Positions 29,370 through 38,554 of a stretch of 64,000 bases of DNA are shown here, piece after piece. The DNA comes from Actibacterium sp. XHP0104 (lineage in GTDB: Bacteria > Pseudomonadota > Alphaproteobacteria > Rhodobacterales > Rhodobacteraceae). Made by a program: the position numbers and the translations under genes. Positions within the stretch are counted from its first letter, which is position 1. The number at the start of each line of letters is the position of its first letter. A model generated the notes under the pieces. It was not told where the DNA came from, ran no database searches, and worked only from the letters and a program-made list of their open reading frames with translations. Where the stretch lies: contig NZ_JAOWLE010000003.1 of the NCBI RefSeq assembly GCF_025751515.1, positions 1-64,000 of the forward strand, given 5' to 3'.

Positions 29370-29558
29370 TTTCCTCACTCCCAGCGCTTAGAAAACAATG
29401 TTCTAGCCGATTCCGTCAAGAAAAGGTTCATATCCGCTGCATGTAACATCCAGATGCAACGGCGCCCGTGTCGGCCCGAAAACGCCAATGCCCCGAGGGG
29501 TGCTTGTCTGCCCCAACCGGCCTGATAGTCTGCGCGCAACATGTAGCAGGAGGTAGTG

Positions 29559-30731
29559 ATGCGGTTTTCCCTGGCATTGATTGCGGCGTTGTTGGCAACC
29601 CCGGTTGCGGCCCAGACGCCCTGTGGCGGGTCGTTCGGCGCCTTCGTGGCCGGGCTGAAGCAAGAGGCCCTGTCGCGCGGGCATTCGAAGGCCAGTGTCG
29701 ACCGGTTCTTTGCCTCGGCGCAGCACGATCCGCGCACCTTGCAGGCCGATCGGGCGCAGGGTGTGTTCCAGCTGGATTTCACCACGTTTTCGCGCCGCAT
29801 CATCAGCCAGAACCGCATGGATAACGGGAAACGCAATGCCCAGAAATACGACGCCGTGTTCGACCGGATCGAGCGCGACTATGGCGTCTCGCGCGGGGTG
29901 CTGTTGGCCTTTTGGGCGCTGGAAACCGATTTCGGCGCCGTGCAGGGCGACTTTAACACGTTGAATTCATTGGTGACATTGGCGCATGACTGCCGCCGGC
30001 CTGAACTGTTTCGCCCGCAGGTCCTTGCCGCGCTGCGCCTTTATGAACAGGGCGATTTCGACCCGGCCCGCACCACCGGCGCCTGGGCGGGAGAGATCGG
30101 CATGGTGCAGATGCTGCCCGGCGACATCCTGGAAAACGGCGTCGATGGCGACGGCGACGGGCATGTGCGGCTGAAAACATCGGCCCCCGATGCGCTGATG
30201 TCGGGGGGCAAGATGCTGCACGAGCTGGGCTGGCGCAAGGGCGAGCCGTGGTTGCAGGAAATCACCCTGCCCGCCGGGCTGGACTGGTCTGAAACCGGGC
30301 TGAACCACACCAAACGCGTCAGCGACTGGGAAAAGCTGGGCGTGCGCCCGCGCGCGGGCTCGTTCAGCCACGGCAACCTGCAAGCCTCGGTGCTGTTGCC
30401 GCAGGGGCGCAAGGGGCCGGCATTCCTCGCCTACCCCAACTTCCATGTCTATTTCGAGTGGAACAAAAGCTTTGTCTACGTGACCTCGGCCGCCTATTTC
30501 GCTACCCGGCTGGAAGGCGCCCCGGTCTTTGACGCGGGCAACCCCGATGCCGGTTTGAACGGTGATCAAATGAAGGCCCTGCAACGCAAGTTGCAGGCGC
30601 GCGGCCACGACGTGGGCGGGGTCGACGGCATTCTGGGCGAAAAGACCCGCGAGGCCGTGCAGCGCGAGCAACAGCGCCTGGGCCTGCCTGCCGATGCCTG
30701 GCCCACGCCCGACCTGCTGGGCCGGCTATGA
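29559..30731 (+). CDS. Lytic murein transglycosylase (MltB type) with peptidoglycan-binding domain
   Basis: A 390-residue periplasmic enzyme. A signal peptide ends near ATPVAAQ. The catalytic Glu is in LLAFWALETDFGAVQGDF, followed by WAGEIGMVQMLPGDIL and the sugar-cleft motifs of the SLT_2 fold. The last 55 residues are a PG_binding_1 domain: GLNGDQMKALQRKLQARGHDVGGVDGILGEKTREAV (read MKALQRKLQARGHDVGGVDG). It cleaves glycan strands of the murein sacculus to give anhydro ends. AGGAGG precedes the ATG at 29559 by 5 bases. The next gene overlaps its stop (ATGA). Confidence 0.92.
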   Translation: MRFSLALIAALLATPVAAQTPCGGSFGAFVAGLKQEALSRGHSKASVDRFFASAQHDPRTLQADRAQGVFQLDFTTFSRRIISQNRMDNGKRNAQKYDAVFDRIERDYGVSRGVLLAFWALETDFGAVQGDFNTLNSLVTLAHDCRRPELFRPQVLAALRLYEQGDFDPARTTGAWAGEIGMVQMLPGDILENGVDGDGDGHVRLKTSAPDALMSGGKMLHELGWRKGEPWLQEITLPAGLDWSETGLNHTKRVSDWEKLGVRPRAGSFSHGNLQASVLLPQGRKGPAFLAYPNFHVYFEWNKSFVYVTSAAYFATRLEGAPVFDAGNPDAGLNGDQMKALQRKLQARGHDVGGVDGILGEKTREAVQREQQRLGLPADAWPTPDLLGRL

Positions 30732-31282
30732 TCGGCGAGGCCCCGAACCGGCCCGATATGGCCCGGCTGATGGCGGCGCTGCCCCATATCGCCGCCGCGC
30801 CGAAATCTGACGCGCCAATCTCGGTTCTGTGCACGCGCGAAACCTTTGGCGCGCGGCATCACCCCGACCGGCTGTGGCTGGACCGCGACACCGGCGTGGC
30901 GGGCGACCGCTGGCACGATCACCCCTGGCTGCGGCTGGATGACGGGCGGCCTGATCCGCGCATTCAGGTCTCGGTGCTGTCGCAGCGGGTGCATGATTTG
31001 GTGGTGGGCTCGGGCATGCATCCGGGCGACACGATCATCGCCGATCTGGACACCAGCGCCGCCAACCTGCCCAACGGCACGCTGATCGGCGCGGGCGAGG
31101 CGGTGCTGCGCGTGTCGGATGTGTTCAACGACGGCTGCGTGAAGTGGAAGGTTCGCTATGGCGAAGACGCCAAGGATTGGTTGGTGCTGCCCGATCACGT
31201 GCCGCTGCGCCTGCGCGGGTTGTTGTGCGAAATCGTCAAAAGCGGCTGGGTCTCGACCGGGGACCAGCTGGTGCGGCTTTAG
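30728..31282 (+). CDS. MOSC-domain-like protein
   Basis: A 184-residue soluble protein that I read as a compact MOSC domain: GVAGDRWHDH (GDxW element), PRIQVSVLSQRVHDLVVGSG, GDTIIADLDTSAANLPNGTLIGAGEA, and a late Cys in FNDGCVKWKVRYG that may be the metal/sulfur Cys of the superfamily. MOSC proteins handle sulfurated molybdenum cofactor or similar ligands. It overlaps the lytic transglycosylase gene by 4 bases and ends head-on with smc, the two stops overlapping by 4 bases. Function not established. Confidence 0.72.
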   Translation: MIGEAPNRPDMARLMAALPHIAAAPKSDAPISVLCTRETFGARHHPDRLWLDRDTGVAGDRWHDHPWLRLDDGRPDPRIQVSVLSQRVHDLVVGSGMHPGDTIIADLDTSAANLPNGTLIGAGEAVLRVSDVFNDGCVKWKVRYGEDAKDWLVLPDHVPLRLRGLLCEIVKSGWVSTGDQLVRL

Positions 31283-34200
31283 GCGACCATTTGCTCGGCC
31301 TTTTTCAGGTCGACCGAGACCAACTGGCTGACGCCTTGTTCAGCCATGGTGACACCGAACAGGCGGTCCATCCGGCTCATGGTGACGGCGTGGTGGGTGA
31401 TGATCAGGAACCGCGTGTCGGTGCGGCGGGTCATCTCGTCCAGCATGTCGCAGAACCGCGTAACGTTGGCGTCATCCAGCGGGGCGTCGACCTCGTCGAG
31501 CACGCAAATCGGCGCGGGGTTGGCCAGGAACACCGCAAAGATCAGCGCCATCGCGGTCAGCGTCTGCTCACCCCCCGACAACAGCGACAGGGTCGACAGT
31601 TTCTTGCCCGGCGGCTGGCACATGATCTCAAGGCCAGCCTCTAGCGGGTCGTCGGATTCGACCAGCACCAGCTTGGCCTCGCCCCCGCCGAACAGATGCG
31701 TGAACAGCATCGAGAAGTTGCTGTTCACCTGCTCGAACGCGGTCAGCAGACGCTCGCGTCCTTCGCGGTTGAGGCTGGCGATACCGCTGCGCAGGGCCTT
31801 GATCGCGGCCTCGAGATCCTGCTTTTCGCTGACCAGCGTGTCGTGTTCCTGCTGCACTTCCTTGGCGTCTTCCTCGGCGCGCAGGTTCACCGCGCCCAGC
31901 GCGTCGCGCTGGCGTTTCAGGCGGTTCACGTCGTTCTCGATCACCTCGGATGCAGGCATCTTTTCGGGATCTGCGCCCAGTTCCTGCAACAGCTGCTGCG
32001 GGGTGGTTTCCTGTTCTTCCTCGATGCGCTCGGCGGCCAGGGCCACGGTTTCGCGGGCGGCATCGGCGCGGGCCTCGGCGCGGGCGCGGGCCTCGCGGGC
32101 CTCGGACGCGGCGCGTTCGGCGTCGCGCTCGGCCTGTTCGGCGGCGCGCAAGGCGCCCTCGGCGGCCGACAGCGCATCGGCGGCCTGCGTCCGGCGGGCC
32201 TCGGCCTTGGCGATGGCATCGGCCAGTTCCTCGCGCTTGGCGGCGATTTCCTCGGGGGCGGATGAGGCCTCTTTCAGCTCGGCCTCGGATGCCTCTTTGC
32301 GTTCGGCCAGTTCGGCGATGCGCTTTTCGGCGGTGTCCAGGCGGTGCCGCCAGCCGCTGATTTCCTTGGTGATTTCCTGCCGACGCCGGGTGCGGGCCTC
32401 GCCTTCGCGGCGCAGCTCGTCATGGGCGGATCGTTTCGCCAGCATGGTCATGCGCGCCGCATCGACGGTCATCTTGACGTCTTCGACCTGGGCCCGGGCG
32501 GCATTCAGATCGCCCAGCGCGACCACTGCGGCCTCGGCCTCTTTCAGGCGGCTGCGCGCACCCATCGCCTCTTCTTCGTGACGCGACACGGCCAGCTGCG
32601 CGCTTTCCAGCTTGGTCGCGGTGATCGAGCGCTCGGATTCCGCGCGCGACAGCGCCCGGCCGGTATCGGCCACCAGGCGGTCGGCATCGCGGCGGGCCTG
32701 ACGGGCCATGCGATCGGCCTCGGTCAGTTGCTCCAGCCGCTTGCGCAGATGGTCATGCGCCTGCCCTGCCCCGGCGGCGCGGGCGTTGGCCTCTTCGAGG
32801 TCGCGCTTCAGCTCGACCAGACGGTTGAGCTGTTGCAGGCGCAGCGCGGCGGTCGAGGGCGCGTCTTCGGCACCCACGCGGAACCCGTCCCAGCGCCACA
32901 GATCACCGGCCAGGCTGACCAGCCGCTGACCCGGTTTCAGCAGCGATTGCAGCCGCGCGCCATCGCGGGCGTCAACCAGGCCGATCTGGCCCATACGGCG
33001 GGTCATCACCGCCGTGCCGGTCACGTGATTGGCCAGCGACACCACGCCCTCGGGCAGGATCTGCGCCTGGTTATAGCCGGGCAGCTGGGCCCAGCCCGAT
33101 GCACCGTCCGAGGCGATCGCGGGGTTGCGCAGATCGTCGCCCAGCGCCGCGCCCAGCGCCTTTTCATAGCCCGGCTCGACCCGCAGTTGATCAAGGATCT
33201 GCCCGCCCTCGGCGGTGTCGCGTTCAACCAGACGGGCCAGCGCGGCCACCTCGGCGCGCAGGGCGCTGGCCTCGCCCTCGGCCTCGGAGTGTTCGGCGCG
33301 GGCGTCCGATTCACGAGCCTGGGCCTCGGCGCGGGCGGTGTCAGCCTCGGCCAGCGCGGCCTCGGCGTTCTCGGCGGTCTGCACGGCGCCGGCCTGATCG
33401 GCCTCGGCGCGCGCCACGTCGCCGGCGGCTTTTTCCAGCGCAGTCTGCGCCTGTTCGACCTGAGCGCGGGCGCGAGTGGCCTCGGCCTCGGCGCGGTCCA
33501 GCGTCTTGGCGGCATCTTCGCGCAGGCGGTGGGTCGACTGGTGCCGCGCGGCCAGGCGGGCCACGTCCTCGGTCAGCTCGGACAGGGTGGCCTCGCGGTC
33601 GCCCAGAACCTCGGCGGCATCGCGCGCGGCGGCCATGGCGGCCTCCAGCGCCTCGGGGTGGCCCTCGCCCGCCTTGATCAGCTGCGCCTGTTCCCATTCC
33701 AGCCGCTCGATGGTTTCGCCCGCATCGCGGTTCAGACCGGCTTCGCGGTCCATGTCATGCACCAGCTGGCCGATCCGCGCGGTCAGGGTTTCGATCATCT
33801 GATGGGCGCGCGCCTCTTGATCGTTCAGCGTGTCGCGCTGCACCTGCAGGCGTTGCAGAACGGCCGCCGCGATGGCCTCCTCCTCGCGCAGGGGGGGCAG
33901 CTTGTCATCGGCGGCAACGCGGGCCTTGGCCGATTCACGGGCGCGGGCCTCGGCCTGCGCGGCGGCCTTGGTGCGGTCGGTCAGGTCGGTTTCGGTCTGG
34001 GCGCGGGCCTCGTCGGCCTCTTTCCAGCGGCGATACAGCAACAGCCCCTCGGCGCGGCGCAGATCGGTGCCGATCTCACGATAGCGCGCCGCCTGCCGGG
34101 CCTGCCGCGCCAGTTGCGCCAGCTGATTGGCCAGTTGTTCAATCACATCATCGACGCGGGCTAGGTTGGTTTCGGCGCCTTTCAGCTTCAGCTCGGCCTC

Positions 34201-34734
34201 GTGGCGGCGCTGATAGAGGCCCGAGATCCCGGCCGCCTCTTCCAGGATGCGGCGGCGCGCCTTGGGTTTCGAGTTGATCAGCTCGGCGATCTGGCCCTGC
34301 CGCACCAGCGCGGGTGAATGCGCCCCGGTCGAGGCATCGGCGAACAGCATCTGCACGTCGCGAGCGCGCACATCCTTGGTGTTGGCCTTGTAGGCCGAGC
34401 CCGCGTCGCGGGTGATGCGGCGCACGATGTCCAGGCTGTCTTGGTCATTGAACCCCGAGGGCGCCAGCCGCTCGCTGTTGTCGATGGTCAGGCTGACCTC
34501 GGCAAAGTTGCGTGCGGGCCGCGAGGCGGCGCCGGCAAAGATCACGTCCTCCATCCCGCCGCCGCGCATGGCGGTGGGGCGGTTCTCGCCCATCACCCAG
34601 CGCAGCGCCTCAAGCAGGTTGGACTTGCCACAGCCATTCGGGCCGACAACGCCCGTCAGCCCGTCCAGGATCAGCAGATCCGTGGGGTCGACGAAGCTTT
34701 TGAAGCCATTCAGTCTGAGGCGGGAAAAGCGCAC
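31279..34734 (-). CDS. smc: Chromosome segregation ATPase SMC
   Basis: A 1151-residue SMC. Walker A is GPNGCGKSNL at residues 31-40; the ABC signature LSLLSGGEQTLTAMALIF and Walker B ICVLDEVDAPLDDANV are at the C-terminus. Two very long Ala/Glu/Arg-rich coiled coils flank a hinge in the middle (around residues 500-650). It forms the cohesin-like DNA loop extruder with ScpA/ScpB, which are not in this window. It is convergent with the MOSC gene and divergent from an acetyltransferase. Length is normal for the family. Confidence 0.97.
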   Translation of the reverse strand: MRFSRLRLNGFKSFVDPTDLLILDGLTGVVGPNGCGKSNLLEALRWVMGENRPTAMRGGGMEDVIFAGAASRPARNFAEVSLTIDNSERLAPSGFNDQDSLDIVRRITRDAGSAYKANTKDVRARDVQMLFADASTGAHSPALVRQGQIAELINSKPKARRRILEEAAGISGLYQRRHEAELKLKGAETNLARVDDVIEQLANQLAQLARQARQAARYREIGTDLRRAEGLLLYRRWKEADEARAQTETDLTDRTKAAAQAEARARESAKARVAADDKLPPLREEEAIAAAVLQRLQVQRDTLNDQEARAHQMIETLTARIGQLVHDMDREAGLNRDAGETIERLEWEQAQLIKAGEGHPEALEAAMAAARDAAEVLGDREATLSELTEDVARLAARHQSTHRLREDAAKTLDRAEAEATRARAQVEQAQTALEKAAGDVARAEADQAGAVQTAENAEAALAEADTARAEAQARESDARAEHSEAEGEASALRAEVAALARLVERDTAEGGQILDQLRVEPGYEKALGAALGDDLRNPAIASDGASGWAQLPGYNQAQILPEGVVSLANHVTGTAVMTRRMGQIGLVDARDGARLQSLLKPGQRLVSLAGDLWRWDGFRVGAEDAPSTAALRLQQLNRLVELKRDLEEANARAAGAGQAHDHLRKRLEQLTEADRMARQARRDADRLVADTGRALSRAESERSITATKLESAQLAVSRHEEEAMGARSRLKEAEAAVVALGDLNAARAQVEDVKMTVDAARMTMLAKRSAHDELRREGEARTRRRQEITKEISGWRHRLDTAEKRIAELAERKEASEAELKEASSAPEEIAAKREELADAIAKAEARRTQAADALSAAEGALRAAEQAERDAERAASEAREARARAEARADAARETVALAAERIEEEQETTPQQLLQELGADPEKMPASEVIENDVNRLKRQRDALGAVNLRAEEDAKEVQQEHDTLVSEKQDLEAAIKALRSGIASLNREGRERLLTAFEQVNSNFSMLFTHLFGGGEAKLVLVESDDPLEAGLEIMCQPPGKKLSTLSLLSGGEQTLTAMALIFAVFLANPAPICVLDEVDAPLDDANVTRFCDMLDEMTRRTDTRFLIITHHAVTMSRMDRLFGVTMAEQGVSQLVSVDLKKAEQMVA

Positions 34735-34966
34735 GGGGGCCTGTTCCTTGATTCCGTTGAACGTAAATCCTTGGGCCGTGGCGCGCCCGAGTCAAGCACC
34801 CACCCCACAATCTGGGTCCAATCGGCAAGATATCCACAAGATATTGGCCCCTCGGCAAAATGCTGCGTGCGCGAAACGTTGCGGCAAACCGGTCGTTTAC
34901 CATTGTGCGCGCCCGCGCCGGGCGCAAGAATCGCCACCGTCAGAATCAGATGCCGGAGGCACCAAC
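34735..34966. other. Divergent smc/acetyltransferase intergenic region
   Basis: This 232-base gap must hold both promoters. I see a direct repeat AAGATAT at 34828-34834 and 34839-34845 (AAGATATCCACAAGATAT), which may be an operator. No gene is visible. I could not settle on a promoter. Confidence 0.4.
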
Positions 34967-35437
34967 ATGCAGCTTCAGGTCCAGACCGAAAGCCCGCTGA
35001 CACCGGATGCGCTAGCCCTGATCAAGGGCAGCGAGGCCGCCCTGCGCGAGGCCTATACCGCCGACGAATGTTTCAGCTTTTCGCCCTCGGAACTGGCCCA
35101 GCGCAACGTGCAGTTTCTGGTGGCACGGGGCGAGGGACAGCCGCTGGGCTGTGTCGCGCTGGTCGATCTGGGCAGCTATGCCGAGATCAAGCGCCTTTAT
35201 GTCACCCCCGAGGCCCGCGGCCTTGGCGTTGCTCAGGCCCTGATGCAGGCGGCTGAGCGCGCGGCGGGCGATCTGGGGCTGGCGATCGTGCGGCTGGAGA
35301 CAGGCGACAAGCTGTCGGCCGCCGTGGGGCTGTATCGCCAGATCGGCTATGCCGAGCGCGATGCCTTTGGCGAGTATGAGCCGCTGGATTGCAGCCTGTT
35401 CATGGAAAAGCGCCTGTTCGAGCCCGTCACCCTGTAG
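34967..35437 (+). CDS. GNAT family N-acetyltransferase
   Basis: A 156-residue single-domain GNAT. The acetyl-CoA loop is LYVTPEARGLGVAQALMQAAE, preceded by CVALVDLGSYAEIKR, and the end IVRLETGDKLSAAVGLYRQIGYAE is the usual fourth motif. The substrate is not predictable. CGGAGG precedes ATG at 34967 by 7 bases; the frame is open far upstream into the smc 5' region, which is not coding. The last 11 bases overlap the convergent lipoprotein gene. Confidence 0.88.
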   Translation: MQLQVQTESPLTPDALALIKGSEAALREAYTADECFSFSPSELAQRNVQFLVARGEGQPLGCVALVDLGSYAEIKRLYVTPEARGLGVAQALMQAAERAAGDLGLAIVRLETGDKLSAAVGLYRQIGYAERDAFGEYEPLDCSLFMEKRLFEPVTL

Positions 35438-35741
35438 GGCATGCCAGTCGCGCCACCATGCGCGCGGGGTCGCCGTCATAGCTGCCCGGAACGATGTCGC
35501 AACCGCTGACGGCCTGGATCGCGATATAGCCGCGTTCCATGATGCCGGTATGGCCGACGCCGTATTCAAAGTTGCGGCGGATCGCCTCGGCCCGGTTGCC
35601 CTGAACGAAAACGGTAAAGCGGCTGCCCTGCACCTCGATATCCTGGCCGGGCACGCCCAGCATGTCGCGTCCGGGCACGGCGCAGCCCGCCAAGAGAATC
35701 GCCAGGCCCAGGGCCGCAACATATGGATATATCCGCGTCAT
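35427..35741 (-). CDS. Small lipoprotein, CtrA box upstream
   Basis: A 104-residue predicted lipoprotein; the lipobox is LLAGC with Cys20. The mature part holds PGQDIEVQGSRFTVFVQGN, then RNFEYGVGHTGIMERGYIAIQAVSGCDI and a C-terminal RMVARLACPTG. No known domain. ATG at 35741 is preferred to an ATG near 35894, since the latter would put a hydrophilic 50-residue stretch before the signal peptide. A perfect TTAA-N7-TTAA box lies 24-39 bases upstream. Convergent with the acetyltransferase. Confidence 0.75.
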   Translation of the reverse strand: MTRIYPYVAALGLAILLAGCAVPGRDMLGVPGQDIEVQGSRFTVFVQGNRAEAIRRNFEYGVGHTGIMERGYIAIQAVSGCDIVPGSYDGDPARMVARLACPTG

Positions 35742-35764
35742 GGGCGCAGGCTGCGCGCTCGAGG

Positions 35765-35780
35765 TTAACATCGGGTTAAC
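35765..35780. promoter_or_regulatory. CtrA-type binding site (TTAA-N7-TTAA)
   Basis: TTAA at 35765-35768, then seven bases, then TTAA at 35776-35779 and C at 35780: the exact CtrA full-site spacing. Both half-sites read in the same direction (TTAAC). It lies 24-39 bases before the lipoprotein ATG and about 132 bases before lrgA. Confidence 0.6.
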
Positions 35781-35911
35781 GCAGACAGCGCCTGAACAAT
35801 GTTTCCGGCCGCATACCACTGACCTACCGTTGTTTTTCAACGATAATTTCTTGCCAGAACGCGTTCCATCGTTACCATCCAAGCCGACTCGCATCAATTA
35901 GGAACATCTGT

Positions 35912-36265
35912 ATGATCCACGGCCTGGCCATTCTTCTGATCTTTCAGCTGATCGGAGAGGTGATTGCCCGAACCACGGGCATGCCGGTTCCGGGGCCGGT
36001 GATCGGGATGGCGGGGCTGCTGATCTGCATGATTCTTGTGCCGCGGCTGACGCCTGCCGTGCAGCCCACCGCGCAGGGGGTGCTATCACACCTGTCGCTG
36101 CTGTTCGTGCCCGCGGGCGTGGGTGTCATCGGACATATGGGCCTGATGGTCGAGGCCGGGCCGCGGCTGCTGCTGACGCTGGTGCTATCGACGGTGATCG
36201 CCATCGCGGTTGCGGCGCTGGTGTTCTCGGGGATGCTGCGGCTGACGGGGGCGCAGGATGGCTGA
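35912..36265 (+). CDS. lrgA: CidA/LrgA family holin-like protein
   Basis: A 117-residue membrane protein with four hydrophobic segments. LAILLIFQLIGEVIARTTGMPVPGPVIGM is the usual LrgA opening (read LLIFQLIGEVIARTTGM and PVPGPVIGMAGL), followed by LLFVPAGVGVIGHM. CidA/LrgA proteins affect murein hydrolase export and membrane integrity or carry pyruvate-like anions. AGGA lies 8 bases before the ATG. It overlaps lrgB by 8 bases, so the two subunits are coupled. A CtrA-type box is upstream. Confidence 0.9.
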   Translation: MIHGLAILLIFQLIGEVIARTTGMPVPGPVIGMAGLLICMILVPRLTPAVQPTAQGVLSHLSLLFVPAGVGVIGHMGLMVEAGPRLLLTLVLSTVIAIAVAALVFSGMLRLTGAQDG

Positions 36266-36974
36266 TTTCGCCGAAATCTGGAGCTATCTCGAACATGGCC
36301 CGCTGTTGTGGCTGTCGGCAACGCTGATCGCCTATCTGATCGGGGATGCGATCTCACGGGCCAGCGGGCGGCGCCCGTTCGCCAACCCGGTGCTGATCGC
36401 CATGGTGCTGCTGGCGGGGATGCTTTGGGCCACGCAGACGCCCTATGCCACCTATTTCGAAGGTGCGCAGTTCGTGCATTTCATGCTGGGCCCGGCGACC
36501 ATTGCGCTGGCGGTGCCTCTCTACCACAACCTGGGCCGGCTGCGCCAAAGCGCGCTGCCGTTGATCGCGGCGTTGGTGGCGGGCTCGGTTGTAGCGATGG
36601 TGTCGGCGGTTGGTATCGGCTGGGCGCTGGGGCTAAACAGCGAGACGCTGGTTTCGCTGGTACCGAAATCGGCGACCTCGCCGGTGGCCCTTGGCGTATC
36701 CGAAACGATCGGCGGCTCGCCCACGCTGACGGCGGTGCTGGTGATCCTGACCGGGATCATCGGCGCGATGGCTGCGATGCCGTTGCTGAACCTGTTGCGA
36801 GTGCGCGATGTGCGGGCGCGCGGCTTTGCTATGGGTGTCGTCGCGGGCGGCATCGGAACGGCCCGCGCATTTCAGGTAAATGAGACAGCCGGCGCTTTTG
36901 CTGGCATAGGTATGGGGCTGAATGCTATTCTTACGGCGGTTCTGGCCCCCACAGTTGCAGGATGGATGTTCTGA
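36258..36974 (+). CDS. lrgB: LrgB family protein
   Basis: A 238-residue polytopic membrane protein, partner of LrgA. Motifs include FMLGPATIALAVPLYHNLGRL, LVPKSATSPVALGVSETIGGSPTLTA (in parts VPKSATSPVALGVSE and IGGSPTLTA) and GVVAGGIGTARAFQVNETAGAFAGIGMGLN, the family's usual blocks. Six to eight hydrophobic segments. It forms a lrgAB operon, and a GNAT gene begins 2 bases after it, suggesting one transcript. Confidence 0.9.
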   Translation: MADFAEIWSYLEHGPLLWLSATLIAYLIGDAISRASGRRPFANPVLIAMVLLAGMLWATQTPYATYFEGAQFVHFMLGPATIALAVPLYHNLGRLRQSALPLIAALVAGSVVAMVSAVGIGWALGLNSETLVSLVPKSATSPVALGVSETIGGSPTLTAVLVILTGIIGAMAAMPLLNLLRVRDVRARGFAMGVVAGGIGTARAFQVNETAGAFAGIGMGLNAILTAVLAPTVAGWMF

Positions 36975-36976
36975 CC

Positions 36977-37459
36977 ATGACCCAGATCCGGCGCGCCACC
37001 GACCCTTATGACTGGAACAGCCTGCTGCGGCTGTTGCAGACCTCGTTCGCCTATATGGAGGGTCGTGTCGACCCGCCCCCGTCGATGTATCAGCTGACGC
37101 CCGAGACCCTGGCCCAGCAATCGCATACCCGCGAGATCTGGGTGGCCGAGGATAACGGCATGCCCGTGGCCTGTGTGTTCCTGACACCTGACAGCGATGT
37201 GCTGTATCTCAGCCGGCTGGCCGTGGCGCAGTCGCATCGCGGGCAGGGGCTGGCGCGGGCGCTGATCGGGCTGGCCGAGAAGCGCGCGGTCGAACTGGGC
37301 CTGCCGATGATCGAGGCGCGCACGCGGGTCGAGCTGGTGGAAAATCACATGGCCTTTGCGACGATGGGCTTCAGCCAGGTCGGCGAAACCGCGCATGAGG
37401 GGTTCGAACACCCCACCAGCCTGACCCTGCGCAAGTCGATCGTGCGCCAGCGCGTCTAA
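36977..37459 (+). CDS. GNAT family N-acetyltransferase
   Basis: A 160-residue GNAT. The acetyl-CoA loop is RLAVAQSHRGQGLARALIGLAE, followed by MIEARTRVELVENHMAFATMGF. The N-terminal TQIRRATDPYDWNSLLRLL looks like a substrate helix. ATG at 36977 falls just after the lrgB stop; a start at 36962 inside lrgB is possible. Substrate unknown. Its position suggests cotranscription with lrgAB, perhaps by chance. Confidence 0.88.
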   Translation: MTQIRRATDPYDWNSLLRLLQTSFAYMEGRVDPPPSMYQLTPETLAQQSHTREIWVAEDNGMPVACVFLTPDSDVLYLSRLAVAQSHRGQGLARALIGLAEKRAVELGLPMIEARTRVELVENHMAFATMGFSQVGETAHEGFEHPTSLTLRKSIVRQRV

Positions 37460-38499
37460 AGGCTGGCCTCGACCCGAAACGCGGCGGGAATGTCGTCCTG
37501 CCCCTTTAGCACAAGATCGGCCATCACCTGCGCCACCTTGGGCGCCATGCCGAACCCGATCTTGAACCCGCCATTCGCGATGAAATGCCCCGGTCGCCCC
37601 GGCCACGGCCCCAGCATGGGCGCACGGCTTTTGGCGCGCGGGCGCACCCCGGCCCAGCGCGACAGCACCTCGGCCCCGCGCAGCGCCGGCACGACGGTCA
37701 TGGCGCGCGCGTAAAGATCATCCAGCAAGGCATCGGTGGTGTCGGGCGCGTCGAATTCGCGCTCGCTGGTCGATCCGATCGCAAGGGTGCCATCGGCATG
37801 GGGCACGAAATGGATCGTATCGGCAAAGAGCTGCGGCAGGTCGCGCCGGTCATGGCGCAGCAAGATCGCCTGCCCTTTGACGCCATTGCCCACGGGTTTT
37901 CCCATCTCGTGCGACAGGTCCAGCAGGCCCTCATACCCGGTGGCCCAGATCACCGCCCCCGCATCCGGCGCATCGCCGATCACGATCTCGCCGCCCAGCG
38001 CGGAGATGCCCGCCGCCAGCGCCGCGCAGGCCTGCGCTGGGTGCAGCCGCCCGGTCAGCGTGTCATGGATCACCATGCCGCTGGGGCTGGGCGGCGCCCA
38101 ATCGCCGAAATCGGATGCCGGGCGCAGTTCCCAAATGGCCTTGCCCTGCCACAGATCACCGGCCTGTTCGGCCCGCTCTTGCGCAAGGGTCAGCGCGCGG
38201 TCATCGGCCACCGGTTGCAGCCGCCCGGTGCGGCCATAGCCGGGCGATCGCCCCGAGACCTGCGCCACATCGGCCCAGAACTCGGATGCCATGATCAGGC
38301 TGTCGAACTGAAACGCTTTTTTGTCGTTCCAGCGCTCGGGCGTGTGCGGGGCCAGCGCGCCGACGATGCCGCCGCTTGATCCGGCGCCGACGCGGCGGGG
38401 CTCGACCACCCGCACGCGTGCGCCGCGCCGGGCGATGGCATAGCCCACCGACAGGCCGAACGCCCCCGCGCCGCGAATGGTGACATCGACCGTTGCCAT
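37456..38499 (-). CDS. FAD-dependent oxidoreductase (DadA/MnmC-oxidase-like)
   Basis: A 347-residue DAO-family flavoenzyme. The nucleotide-binding fold is IRGAGAFGLSVGYAIARRGARVRVVE (GAGAFG at about 9-14), then SSGGIVGALAPHTPERWNDKKAFQF, and the C-terminal NGGFKIGFGMAPKVAQVMADLVL closes the FAD site. Starting at ATG 38499 leaves a normal length. It is divergent from mnmD with only 55 bases between, and MnmC proteins of enterobacteria fuse exactly these two activities. I infer it may be the separate oxidase that removes the carboxymethyl group from cmnm5(s2)U; generic amino-acid oxidase (DadA, glycine oxidase) is the alternative. Confidence 0.75.
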   Translation of the reverse strand: MATVDVTIRGAGAFGLSVGYAIARRGARVRVVEPRRVGAGSSGGIVGALAPHTPERWNDKKAFQFDSLIMASEFWADVAQVSGRSPGYGRTGRLQPVADDRALTLAQERAEQAGDLWQGKAIWELRPASDFGDWAPPSPSGMVIHDTLTGRLHPAQACAALAAGISALGGEIVIGDAPDAGAVIWATGYEGLLDLSHEMGKPVGNGVKGQAILLRHDRRDLPQLFADTIHFVPHADGTLAIGSTSEREFDAPDTTDALLDDLYARAMTVVPALRGAEVLSRWAGVRPRAKSRAPMLGPWPGRPGHFIANGGFKIGFGMAPKVAQVMADLVLKGQDDIPAAFRVEASL

Positions 38500-38554
38500 T
38501 TTCCGCGCCTTTCCCCATTTTCGCGCCAGTTTCCCAAGGGGTGTAAGGCATCGC

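Noticed and set aside
32344-34164. A 606-codon plus-strand frame opposite smc
   Set aside because: Arises opposite the Ala/Glu/Arg coiled-coil coding sequence of smc and has no domain.
34830-34838. ATATCCACA, one mismatch from the DnaA box TTATCCACA
   Set aside because: A single imperfect box far from any dnaA, gidA or origin-type gene is expected by chance.
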